NCBI GenBank assembly: GCA_016748015.1
Contig: JAAOMT010000183.1
Coordinates: 1 to 64,000 of the forward strand
Direction: 5' to 3'
Origin: Geosiphon pyriformis
Lineage: Eukaryota; Glomeromycota; Glomeromycetes; Archaeosporales; Geosiphonaceae
DNA: 64,000 bases
Part shown: piece by piece, positions 36,189 to 47,977 of the stretch
How positions within the stretch are numbered: the first letter of the stretch is position 1
Layout: each line of letters starts with the position of its first letter
Notes under the pieces: model-generated
Database searches by the model: none
What the model saw: the letters and a program-made list of their open reading frames with translations, nothing else
What the model was told of the DNA's origin: nothing
Position numbers and translations under genes: made by a program

Positions 36189-37078
36189 TGGCATGACAAT
36201 TTCCAACGATGACGACGACAATTCCCAATTCCCAAAATGACAAGCACATTATAGGATTTGGTGGTATTTATTCGCAAATCTGCTATCGGCTGCCAATGAC
36301 GAATTATTGGCATCCACCAACTCATGAACACAAACAGCTATAATCAGTACGACCAACGATTCACGAAAAGATCTTGGGAGCTTTGCCCAATATTCATATG
36401 TACAGATGTCTAAACCTTCATTGATTATAGTTAAATCTCTTCTAAAAGAGCCATGATGTTTGTATTAGCCAAAGCCATTGAGCTTATCAAAGTGGTTTCA
36501 CTCATTAACTGCGATGTTAATAAGACATGGCCTATTTGAAAACTTAAAGCATGTTCCGAATTCCCTTGAATTTTTTGTTCACTTCATTGATGTTAGGCTT
36601 ATTATCAAGTAACTTATTCCAACACTTTTTATATAGCACAATATATTCAGTTGTATTTTTGACAGGGGTTTCTTGTATGCCATCAGCAATTTGGACTAAT
36701 AATATTTAGAAGTTTTACTCATAAGTAGAGTCTTTTATAGAACTATGCTAAATTAAAATTTCCTTACATATAAGTATCCATTTTCTAGTATTTTTAAATG
36801 CATGAGCGGCCACTTGTTAATTTCCATAGGAGGACGCCAAGAGCATAAATAATATTTTTTGAATTTTTATAAATTAAAAAAATGCGCAATTATATAACAT
36901 TTCAACTTTAAGTTATTTTTATATTTTAGGATTAGGAATATATTATAAATTAAAAAAGTTTTTAAACAAAATTCAAGCGATCTAAATATTTTACAAAAGA
37001 TTTATAAACTAAATATGTTTAATAAAATAATTCTGCCTAAAAATATTTAACTAACCAATTTTTGAAAATACTGATATA
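36189..37078. other. intergenic between orphan ORF and mariner
   Basis: 36190-36650 is of balanced composition without a supported frame; 36780-37078 is AT-rich. Nothing recognised. Confidence 0.5.
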
Positions 37079-38407
37079 CAGGGGGGTATAAAAAGTATTA
37101 GACACTTAATATAATATATAAAAAAGGCTATATATTATAATACCATTACCAATTTAAACCATAATTTTTTTTATAATTACTTATAGTTATAATCTACAAA
37201 TCAACATAAATCGCGTCCTTGTAAAACACAACAGTGGATCATACACGTATATATAAAATATCAAACATTCTTATCATGAAAAAATTTACCACATCAAATG
37301 TGTCTTGAAAAAGAACTTTCTGAATACCAAAAAGGAGAGATTATTTCAGTAAAAAAGTTAGGACTTACAAACAGTGAGATTTTCATAACTATTGGATGTT
37401 CACGTTCTTCTGTAATACATGTATAGAAGTCATATGAGCTAAAAAAACGAACGGGCCGACCACAAATTCTTGACAAAAGTGCACGTGAACAACTCAAATA
37501 TTCAATAATGGAGAATAAAAATAAAGAAACCCACCGCCAAACTCTTTTTCAAATATAACAAATCTATTTCTATACAAACTATTTGAAATAGATTAGCTCA
37601 AGAAGGACTTTGCTCATGTATTCCTCATCTCAAGCCATTAATTTCCAAATCAAATAAAAAAAAACATTTATAATAGGCTCGTACTTATAAAAATTGGACA
37701 GTAGAAGATTTTAGATGAGTTGTTTGGTCAGATGAATCTACATATACACAATTTAGAACTACAGGATTTGGATGTGTATGGCGTAAACTTTCCGAAGAGT
37801 TTCATAAGGATTGTATTACAGCCACAGTTAGAAAAAGCTTTGGTTGCATGTTTTGGGGATGTTTTTCATGGGTTGGTTTGGGTCCTTTAGTTCCTTTGGT
37901 TGGTTATATTACTGGAGTTATATACTATGAAACCTTGGCTAATTATACAATTCTTACAGTAAAACTTCATGCAAAAAAAAACTAAAAAAAAGTTTTTTTT
38001 TCAGGAAGACAATGCACCAATTCACACATTAAAAGTTGTGTGTTCTTTTCTTGCCTCTTCAAATGTTGAATTACTTCCTTGGCCAGCACAAAGTCCTGAT
38101 ATTACTTCAATAGAAAATCTTTGGTCATATATTGAAGTTAAAATTCGTCAACATAATTCACAACTCTCAAATATTGTACAATTGGAACAATGGGTTAAGA
38201 AAGAATGGGATGTAATACTTGATGAAATTACTATCGTAATTTCATCAAGTCTATGCCACGTTAAGTTCAAGCTATTTTTGAAGCAAATGGGGGTCAAACA
38301 AAATACTAACATGTATTTTAATATAATAATAAAAAATTAACGATTTATAAGTTAGTTCTTTTATATAACATATTATAAAAGTGTCTAATATTTTTTATAC
38401 CCCTCTG
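37079..38407 (+). mobile_element. Tc1/mariner transposon, full length, dead
   Basis: 1329 bases bounded by terminal inverted repeats of about 30 bases: left CAGGGGGGTATAAAAAGTAT... and right end whose complement begins CAGAGGGGTATAAAAAATAT..., both followed by TAGACACTT. TA dinucleotides flank both ends (37077-37078 and 38408-38409), the expected target duplication. The single transposase gene inside is broken. Confidence 0.9.
37299..38340 (+). pseudogene. Tc1-like transposase, multiply broken
   Basis: Reading across frames gives a helix-turn-helix head (ELSEYQKGEI, LGLTNSEI, then KKRTGRPQIL with the GRPR-like hook), then VVWSDEST with the first catalytic Asp, FGCMFWGCFS, QEDNAPIHT with the second Asp, and LPWPAQSPDITSIENLW with the catalytic Glu: a DDE transposase of the Tc1 branch. 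Several stops (for example at 37423 and in the AAAAACTAAAAAA tract near 37981) and frameshifts before 37718 inactivate it. The intact C-terminal part is open over 37969-38340. Confidence 0.88.
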
Positions 38408-39439
38408 TAACTCAGACTTTTGAAAAAAATTTAATTCTAAATTAAGATTAAATATTTTTATTATGTTTGATTTTTATAAAACAATATTTATTTTTTAAAT
38501 TTATTGTTAAAAACTTACATTTAATTTGTTTGTTTATTTTTAATTGCATTAATATTATTTTATTATATTTATCTATTTAAATTAAATAAAGTTGTAACAA
38601 AGATTTTTTAATAATTATATTTACATTATAAGTTTTAAACATATTATTTGATATATATTATAAAATATTAAAATATTTTGGTTACAAACCAAATATATTT
38701 TTATTTACTTGTTTTGTTATTTTGTTTATCTTTTATTTTATATTAAAATTTTTTTAAAGCAATTTACAAAAATTTTTTAATCAGTATTTATTATAAAATC
38801 TAATTTGGTGGCTTTCAATTTTGAAATACAAATGGTTAACCAAATTGGTTATTTGTTAAGAAGTTATATTTTTTTATTAATATATACTTAAATGTAAATA
38901 TTATTGCTTCAATGTAAATAATATAATATTTTTGTTTAAAGTTTTAAAATAAGTTATAGTTTTACTTAACATGTAATCTAAATTCGAATTTTAACCAATA
39001 TATTACAATTTTATTAGAATTGTGTATTCTGGTCGCTTAAACAATATTGTAATTATTCGTATTTTTAATATCAAAGTAACTAATTGTTAATATAACAAAA
39101 TGTATTTTGCACTTTTAAACTAATTAAAAATTGTGCCAACAAAGTTTTTTAGCTACTAAAAAATTTCAATAAAATCAAATCCATTCAATTTTGTTTCATT
39201 AATTTTAATTTCATATTCTTTATTTTAATTACTATTTTTTTTTATTTTAATAGTATAAAATTGATAAATATTTTAAAAAATTTCTTCAATTTAAAACAAA
39301 TAAACTTTGTTAAACTAATAATTTATTAACAGCAAACAATGATAATAAAGTAAAAGATATTTTTCTGAAAATTCAAAAGCAGCAAAGATTATTAAATTAA
39401 TTTGAAAAAAAAATTAGATATAAAAATTAAATCATAATA

Positions 39440-39800
39440 TAGTTTAGCTTTACTATTTTTTTTTGTTAGAAAAAAGATTAGATAAATCTTTAATTCAACT
39501 TATAACAAATGTACATAATAATGAAACAAAACTTAATATAGCCAAAATCATTCCAGTTTATATTAATAAACTCAAAAAATATATTATCATTATAATTAAT
39601 AAATGGTTTAAAAAAGCTAAAACCTTGTTTAATTATAAGCTATATAAACTGGTTTTTAATTTTTATGTTAAAACTGTAAAATTTATTAATTTTGTTTATG
39701 TAATTTTTGTTATTTTGTCCATTTAATATGGTTTTGATTAACTTAAATAACTGGTTATATGTAAAAAATATGTAAATTGTGTTAAATAATAGCTGAACCA
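39440..39800 (+). mobile_element. decayed LINE 3' end (second relic)
   Basis: 39734-39785 aligns with the tail of the truncated LINE (54018-54070): GTTTTGATTAACTTAAATAA corresponds to GTTTTGACTGGCCCAAGTGA, and CTGGTTATATGTAAAAAATA to CTAGTTATGTGTAGAAAATA; the changes are nearly all C-to-T or G-to-A. The frame 39463-39726 just before it (87 codons, Lys/Ile/Phe-rich, stop at the position of the LINE ORF2 stop) is probably the remnant of the ORF2 C-terminus. Confidence 0.55.
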
Positions 39801-39804
39801 TATT

Positions 39805-39863
<59 letters not shown>
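39805..39863. repeat. (AAT)n microsatellite
   Basis: About 19 perfect AAT units directly after the LINE relic tail, where the element's A-rich end would be. Confidence 0.95.
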
Positions 39864-39865
<2 letters not shown>

Positions 39866-40866
39866 CATATTTAATAATTTAATAATTTTGTAAAATTTAC
39901 AAGTTTTTAAAATTAAATCTTGTAAAACAACTATTTTTAAAAATAATACATATTTAATTATTTTATAAGTATAATAAATATAAAAATTTTGTTTTTAATA
40001 TTTAATTTAGATTAGATTAATTAATTTAAATAATTGATTATAACAATTTAATTATATTAAATTAGTATTTTAAATAAATAAATAAATATAAAATAAAACA
40101 CATTAAAAAATAATAAAAAATTAACGAAATTCAAATTTTAAGAAAAAATCAAATTAACATCATTTTATTTAAATAATGTAAAATTAAATAAAATAAAATT
40201 TTCAATTTTTTATTAATTTATAATTAATTATTGTAATCTTAAGTTTAAATATAATTGTTAAATTTATTTATTTCAACAAAAACAAATTTTAATAATAATG
40301 GCTTTATTATTTAATGTTATAAATACAAATTAAAAATAAATAAATAAATAAATAAATCAACATTATGATTTGTAAAAATATAAAATAAATTTTTTATTTT
40401 AATAATGTTAATTATTTTTAATTTCGAATAACAATTTTTTAATTGAAATATTTGCAATTAAATTAAAATTAAAAGGATTAAATTTAAATAATACAAAATT
40501 CGCTGACCATTGATTTATTATGTCATAAAAATTGCAATATATTGAATTGTGCTTATAATTATAAAATTAAAAAAATGCAAATCAAAGCATTCCGTTTGCT
40601 TGTTAAATTATTGGCATGTCGAATTTCTTATTTGCCTCATTATATTAGCCGAAAATTATATTTTATTATAAATTAATGAAATTCATAAGCCTCTTACTAA
40701 ACTATAGCCTGAAAATGAAAGAGAAATTGAGGACATTTCGCATAGATCCAAAGTGGAAGATTTAACAATTTCTTTCAGAATAAAAAAATTATGAGATTCT
40801 TGGATTGAAGCAAACTTTTTTTATAAATGGAATATCCTGATTTCAGCCGGTATTTTAAGGTCTTTT

Positions 40867-41730
40867 TCATGTTTTAGCCTTGGGAGCTACCGCTGAACCA
40901 TTGGGCTGTAATTCTTTGCGCATCGCAAAAGCGTCTTCACCATCAGCATAATATTTTTCTTCAATCTCGTGTATCCTGAAATTTTGCCAAAAAAATAAAT
41001 ACTACTTTTCAGAAATTTATCAAAAAGTTTCATTCTAATTACTTGAATTTCAAAGTTTCCTGATAGAGATGTAGAGCTGCACGATTACTTCTACGAACAT
41101 GTAAAGAAACGTATTTTGCATTGAATACTTCGAGCATTGCTTTCTCTAAAAGAGAATAGGTTAAATTAATAAATTTTATTCCCGAATACAGATATAAATA
41201 GAAAGGTTTAGTGAGTGAACTTACGAGATTGAGTCATTAGTTTCTCGGCGATGCCCAATCTTCGATATGTTCGCATTACAGAAAGTGAAGTGATATGTCC
41301 ATGGGGAGGCACATCAGTATCCTCTTCCCTATTGTCCGGAAATATCAAATGCAACTTGATGAGATTATTAAAGAAATCAATTGAGACTAAATATTTGAAA
41401 TTTTCGCTACATTTTTGCAAGGACATAACCCACAATTCTTCCTTTGTGATCCTCAGCGACATATGAGAGTTGTGGCCAGGATAATGCATGATAAAAATCT
41501 ATATTTTTTTAAAAAATTCATTAGGTTAGCAAATATCATTTGGGAGTACCTTGGGAAAGTTCTAAACACTCACAATATTTCATTTGGTAGTTTTCCGGGA
41601 GATTCATTAAATTACAGTTTTGCATCGCGAGTAAATCGTCAACCTGTTCAGTCAAGCAAAAGGGATTAATTTATAAAACAAAAATTAGCGCCTTTGTGTT
41701 TAGACTTACGGTTGCTTGTCTAATATTCAT
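40867..41730 (-). CDS. NAA10: N-alpha-acetyltransferase 10, catalytic subunit of NatA
   Basis: Six exons: 41710-41730, 41574-41643, 41411-41498, 41225-41328, 41043-41145, 40867-40975; 164 residues, all in phase. NatA acetylates N-termini exposed by Met removal, on ribosomes together with NAA15. Motifs: start [50 protein letters not shown], then the GNAT core [20 protein letters not shown] with the acetyl-CoA loop RRLGIA, and [16 protein letters not shown]. The 21-base first exon supplies the conserved MNIRQAT head. Compared with animal NAA10 it lacks the long acidic C-terminal tail, as in other fungi. It is divergent from NUP133, with starts 180 bases apart. Confidence 0.95.
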
Positions 41731-41909
41731 ATTGAGTCTTTGGATCTAAGGAATGCTAGTTACTTTCTTGATAAATTTTCCAAGGTTCCTCCTTATTGGT
41801 CAATAACTCGGGTTCGGCGACAATGATTATTCTGAGGATGACATCACAACAGATCTTTTAATACGCGTCAGAGAGGCTTTCCATTCTTCACCCGATTTCA
41901 ACCATAAAA

Positions 41910-44900
41910 ATGTTCACAGGAGCAAAGGGTACAAAGGAAAAGAGCAGTGAACCAACTCTCCACCACAATCCTTTTGTGCGTGGGGTATCTCAGCCTTCGA
42001 TAAACGACAAGAGTAGACCAGCCTCAACACGAGTGCCTTCCGTTATATTCGGGGCAGAGTCCTTAGTGCAAAGATCAGAAAGTTTTACGGGACACCCTTC
42101 GATTCTCACATCCCTTATTAGCGAACACAATCAACTTAAGGAGGGTATTTCTTCAACTTCTTCAACTTACGACCTGGAAGAGGACTTTCAAAATGAGCCA
42201 CCAACACCTTCACCTGCCCCGGTTCTCAGTCTCGGTCACCGTAATGTTTATCAGTGGTCAGATTTTGAAGCCCCAGGAATAAGCTCTGGAGTATATTTAA
42301 AATATGAAAAACATTTAGTAGAACACCTTTCCCTGCTTCCCAGAGAAGTGGAAGAGTTGCTACGTAACTTAGTCGGTATGTAAGCTTTTTGATTTTTCAT
42401 GAAAAATATATAGTTTTAATTTCTCTCGCTCTTATTTTAGATCTCAAAGCCTGCTATAGCATTTTGGATTGGAGTTCAAATTTGGCTGTGGTGGTGACTC
42501 GGACTAGGTGTTATGTGTGGAATTATAAGAATGATAGGGAAAAGGTTTGTGTCAGTCTCTGCTCCTATCTTTTTCATGAATTGTTAATATAATGACAAAT
42601 TTTCGGGTTATAGCAATATTTAAGACGTCCAGCCAAAATTGTTACTTTATCTTTACCGATTGATATAGAGGACAATTTAAGCCAAGCCAGTCAACAATTT
42701 TTACCACTTGTATGTATAGTTCCCCCCGCCAAAAATTCTTCAATGGCAGGCTTGTTGGCATGCTCGCCTAAGGGTGAAGTTCGCTATTGGTCAAACATAA
42801 TTGATTTATCAGAGGACCTGACATGTTATAAAAGTATCAAGCTACCGTTATTCAATGAAGATTTTGGTGTTCACTTGGCATGTCATGAGGTACCTATTTC
42901 AAAATTCTCGCCATAAAATGATATTTATGTTTTTTAAAATTTACCTTTTATTTGACATAGACGAAAGATCCTGATACACCATGTGTAATTATACTCGGAA
43001 CAGTCCAGGGTGCATTGTTTCGAATTAATGTTAGTCGTTCAAAGGGTGCACCCACCTTTTCGGGACTAACGAGACCTGCCAGATCTATTTTTTGGAATGG
43101 GTTTGATTACAATCCAAGCACCATTGTCGCTACAGCTTTAGGCAATAAATTAGATAACAACTATTTTGGGTAGGTTTTTGAATTAGATACCACTTGCAGT
43201 TTTCCAGAACATTTCTCGCAAACAAACTTTAAAACTTTCATTACAGAGATCTGTATGTATTGACCAAGACGTCTTTAGAAAAATGGGCACTGGCTGATAA
43301 TAAACATCCCCAAAAGGTGATCTTTCCGCTCTAGAATTTTGTATTTTTCTATGCAAACTCTCATCCTAAGTGGTGGGAATGATCAATCTTAAGTATATAT
43401 TAGGCCAAGATATAACTGGAATGATTCTCCAAGAGTTGCAAGCTCACGATCCAAATTTTAATGAGATAAATGGCTTTTCGAAATTGGGCTTACTAGATAT
43501 AGAGATATCAAGGTATTGTGTAATAGGCAAATCAATTAGTCCATTAATATAATTAATATAACTCTTTTTTTAAGATTGAATTCTTTTAAAATCAAGAACT
43601 GGGGAAGTGATTATTTTAGTTGGGTATGCAAACGATTCTGTACCCTTAACTCTCTCTCAACCAGTAAAATTATGGTACTACTTGGTACACATATATACGG
43701 GGCTCAATGAGACATCAGATCCAAGATTTAATATCAATAAGATACACACTTTGAAGTTCACACAAGTAGGGCTTTTTCTATTATTATGGGTGACAGTATA
43801 TAGATTTTAAATTATATTCTATGACTTTATTTTTAGAAATTACCCCTTAGCCCGAACGCTCATATAATAATGCCACAAGGGGGGTCTGCGATTTTTGTGG
43901 TTTTTCCAGAGGCGGTCATTTTCACGACTGTAACAGGCAAGTCATAACTCTAATTCCAATAATGCTTCGATTAATGATAAGAGGTTGTTGACAAAATTGA
44001 CAAATAGCTACCCAATATGATGAAGCAATGACCTTACGTGATACTAAACGTGACAAGATCATTGGATTTGGTGCCCAAGAATCGAAAACCTGGCATTTGG
44101 GTGAGCCTTGTAGAATTAGCAAATTGCATATAATTACGACAAAAACTGGTATAATGTCTTGTGAATTCAAGATTGGGGAAATCACAGATTCGGGTGAAGC
44201 AACCCCGTAGGTATTTTTATCTAAGCATTGTCCGAGATTCAAGCCCAATTCTTCGCTAACTTGTCTTTTCAGTTATGAGGAAGACGAACAAGAATCAAAG
44301 GTTTATTTATGTTCCATCATAAAAACTTGATTTGGAAAATTATTATATTGATCAATAAATTTTGTTCCCATTTACCCTTCTAGGCGAGAAACACCCGTGA
44401 ATTGAAGCTTAAAATCAATCAATGTTTGACATATACACTTCGTGAAAATGTAAATAACCACTATCAAATTCTCTAGAGTGTTTGCTCAAATTATTCTTTG
44501 CTCGGTTTTTTCTCAAAATGTTCATTTTGTAGAATCCTCTTGTTGTCTATCTTACCCCTGACATTCGCGGTGATTTGGACGAGGCCGTCATTGATATAAG
44601 TGAAGAAATTTTAGAATCACGTAAATTGAAGCTTCCTCGTTCACATCTGATCTTGACTATGTCTTTTGTCATCTAATACTTTTTGGAACTCTCAATTTAG
44701 GCTCGCGATATCTTGAGGATTCAATAGATATGAGAGTTCAGCTTCAAAACCGGCTTGAACGATTAAATCGAATTGTAGAATTCATCCAAGCAAGTGGACT
44801 CCTTGATAAAGTAAAGATAAAATAGCATTTTTACTATCATCCAATATCGATTCCTTCTTAATTTTCCCTATGACGTTTTTCATTAGATCAGCCCTGCTAC

Positions 44901-47853
44901 TCGGCTATTCTTGTTTTGGAATGCCGAAAAATTAGCTTGCGCAAAACAACAATGGGGATTGCTAAATAATAATTACGCGTTTGTAATCACACCAACTTTT
45001 ATTGTATTTTTTCAGCATTTCTGGCTCATATTTTTTCCATTTTTAGCTCACGAAGTTCACAAGCGGACAACTCGCAGATGAACTTGTTGCATGAGGCTGT
45101 AATTAATTATTTTCAACGGCACAAAATTCCGATCCCGCCTAATGAAGACATTATTAGAGAATTTTACCGCCGTCATGTATGAAACTTGTCAATGCTTTTT
45201 CGAATAATCTTCTCATTCTTAAATCTGAGTTAATTTTACTTTTAAGGTTAAAGATATTGGTGAAATTTTCTCGTGTCTGCAAAATCTTGTAGAAAAATCA
45301 TCAAGCGATGCGAATCAGATTTCGTTATTTCTCGAGGCAAATGAAATTGCTCTGGTAACATTTTGACGTTAAATCTTCTCATTCATTAACTTGTATTAAT
45401 TAATTTATTTTTATTTTTATTATAGACTGGCATCAAAGCGACGTTTGCTTATCGCAAGGAATTTGGAAAATCATACAACCTAATGATAAACGATCCTAAT
45501 GATTCTTGGACATGTATTTTATCCCTCCTCCCGGGATTTCAATCTTGTTTGATTCCAATTCTTGAATTTGTCTCAGCTTCCGGTTAATTTGATTATGCAT
45601 ACTGTCCAATAGTTCAGGAGGAAGTTGTTCAAGTTTTTGAATATCTTTTTCACCATACAATCCTCTTAATTCGAAATTCACTATCGATGTTGGGTCAACA
45701 AATTCATTCGACATTTGATGGGGAGAAGGATTCAGCGATTAATCTTGAACAGGTTAATTCTCTGAAAGAGCAAGTTGTCGATTTAGCTGAAGTATTATTT
45801 GGATTGACTGCTGAAAGGCTAAAATGGTGAATATCTCTTTACTCGTTAAGATATTGATTAATAAGGCTAATTGATATTCGGTATAATTCATCAGGGATCT
45901 TGATAAAACATTAACTAATGCGCAACAGTATCGCCAAAAATGGGGAGCCATTCTGATTTCGCTTGGTAATGGGTTTTATGTTACTTTTACTGCATCATTC
46001 TGTGGAGTTTGACTTAAAGTCTTCTATATTTTTTATACTGAACCTTAGCTGAAATCGGCAAAAGGTCAGCAGCTCTTCAAATTGCTGAAAGTTACGAAGA
46101 TTTCGGATCCCTTGCTCAATTAAGTGTTGAAGCGGAAAAGAATACTGAAGGATATGTTAGAAAATATATAAATAAGTTTGGAGAAAGATTTGCATATGTT
46201 CTATATGACTATTATCTTGAAAAAGGTGCGTTTGTTAATGACTATCATTATACTGATCTTCCAGCGAAGGATAACAACTTCCTGTGACTTAAACATCATA
46301 TCAATCAATACTGTTAGACAAGCTTAAAGCCTTGTTGTATGACAGGCATGCTATCGAGCACAAAGAAATTTTAGCGAAATATTTAAGCCAAAAAAATCTC
46401 CCGCGATTATCATGGGCCCACAACATCTACATGCACCAATACTTGATTGCTGCTAATGACCTCTTTATAGCAGCTGAAAAAGAGATAGCCCTTGAAAAAA
46501 GAAAGGTGAGATTGAGTAAGGGATTGGGTGTTAACCATTTTGCTATTGCTAAGATAATTTGGTCGATAATATAGACGATATTGAGCATTGGAAAGTTGTC
46601 GATGATAGCTGCAGAAGAGCTCCAGCAGGTCTCTCTACCGAACTCTGACAGTTCAATCAACAGTAAGCCCATGTTTCCATTCTATTCAATTTCTCAGACT
46701 ATGTATTTTTACTTGATATTTTGCGATTAGTTTTCGACAAGCGTATCGACTATGTGACAGCTCATCAAGATATGCTTGAAAAATTCCGACAATCAATCAC
46801 TAATGCCGGTACATTTGGGCTTGATTTGAAGACTCAAGCCAAAAGCGTTATGCAAACATTCGCTGGAAACCTGGACCAAAGAGCCCCCACTTTCGCCAAG
46901 GTTCTTTATTAATGCCTGTAATTCATTTGCAAGTTTTCCGAAATTAGGTCTTTAAATTTTCAATAGATTGTTCACATGGGCTCATATTTTTGGAAACTAG
47001 CTATATACCTCACTGGCTGAACACCTTCTGGAGGCGAAACTTCTTCTCTCGCCAGAAGGACTGGTTGATTTGCTTACACTTAGTGACGTTGTACAAAATG
47101 ATCAATTCGCACTCGCTGCAGAGATAGTTGCTGATGAAAAAACGGTAACCACTATTTTACAGGCTAGTATATGAGAATCTTTAATTCGAATTTTGTATCT
47201 TTTAGTATGAACGCCGGGGATCGTCTGACAGTAGGCTATTTGTCACGTTAGGGACTGTTTGGCGCAGAATTTTTTTACATGACAGGTATTCCTTTGAGAA
47301 TTCTCATACTTTTACCGAATTTATTCTAATGTCGCAAAACATTCGATTTAGATGGGACAAAATATTGCAAACAAGCAATATGCCGGATGAATATATAAAC
47401 GAATCTCTTAAAAACACAGCACTTTATCAAACGTTGTCCTTGATGAAGAAGAGGGTTGACCTAGGTAAGCTAGTGTTTTACCTTTAAATTTGAATTTTTT
47501 GTAACAAAACCAGTTTTACTAATTGGCTATTAACTACAGAACTAAAAGATTTCTTTTGTCCGCCTGGGGAAGCCTTTTTTCCTTGTTCAGTTCAGGATTT
47601 AAAGGATCGATTTTCAACTTTGAACGATGACGATCTGGCTGGCCTAATAAAAGATTATAGTGAAGAAAATAATGCACTGACGACGTATTTGAAAAAAACC
47701 CAGTTGATCAACTATGTTAATGAGGTTCTTCGATCATTAAACCTTGTTGACGAAATCTCGAATTTGATTGTAGAGGAAGAGGACGTAGTTACTCCGAGTG
47801 CAGAGAGTAGTCCAGAAGATTCTCTGATGGAGGGAGATGTTGAGGATTTATGA
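41910..47853 (+). CDS. NUP133: nucleoporin Nup133
   Basis: About 27 short exons; the first ten are 41910-42375, 42441-42544, 42614-42889, 42961-43169, 43247-43316, 43394-43512, 43597-43765, 43837-43936, 44008-44206 and about 44273-44300. The last exon ends at 47853. An N-terminal Ser/Pro-rich stretch is followed by the beta-propeller (CYVWNYKND, LLACSPKGEVRYWS, VIILGTVQGALFRINV, GGSAIFVVFPEAVIF, KIIGFGAQES), then an alpha-helical stack with YEDFGSLAQL, FAYVLYDYYLEKG, LPRLSWAHNI and LSIGKLSMIAAEE, the order found in Nup133 of the Y (Nup107-160) complex, the scaffold of the nuclear pore. One intron (from 43937) starts with GC rather than GT. The exon starting near 45590 (QEEVVQVFEYLF) follows a GTATTT...AATAG intron. 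Confidence 0.88.
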
Positions 47854-47977
47854 GAGCCAGCAAGACTAAGAGCAATTAGGTCTTTTTTAATACTCCTTAA
47901 TGTACGTAATAAATTCGCATAAAGGAAATATCAAGTGGACAATAAAGACAAAAATTCAGTTTCATGTATGGCTGATT

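Larger units (their letters stand above)
38410..40866. other. AT desert with repeats
   Basis: Extremely AT-rich sequence containing the LINE relic at 39440-39800 and a microsatellite. No gene otherwise. Confidence 0.6.

Noticed and set aside
45496-45714. Minus-strand 72-codon frame (MSNEFVDPTS...) that looks like a small coiled-coil protein
   Set aside because: It lies opposite a NUP133 exon and its flanking intron. With a GTATTT...AATAG intron the plus strand gives QEEVVQVFEYLF and continues into the Nup133 helical domain, so the frame is antisense shadow.
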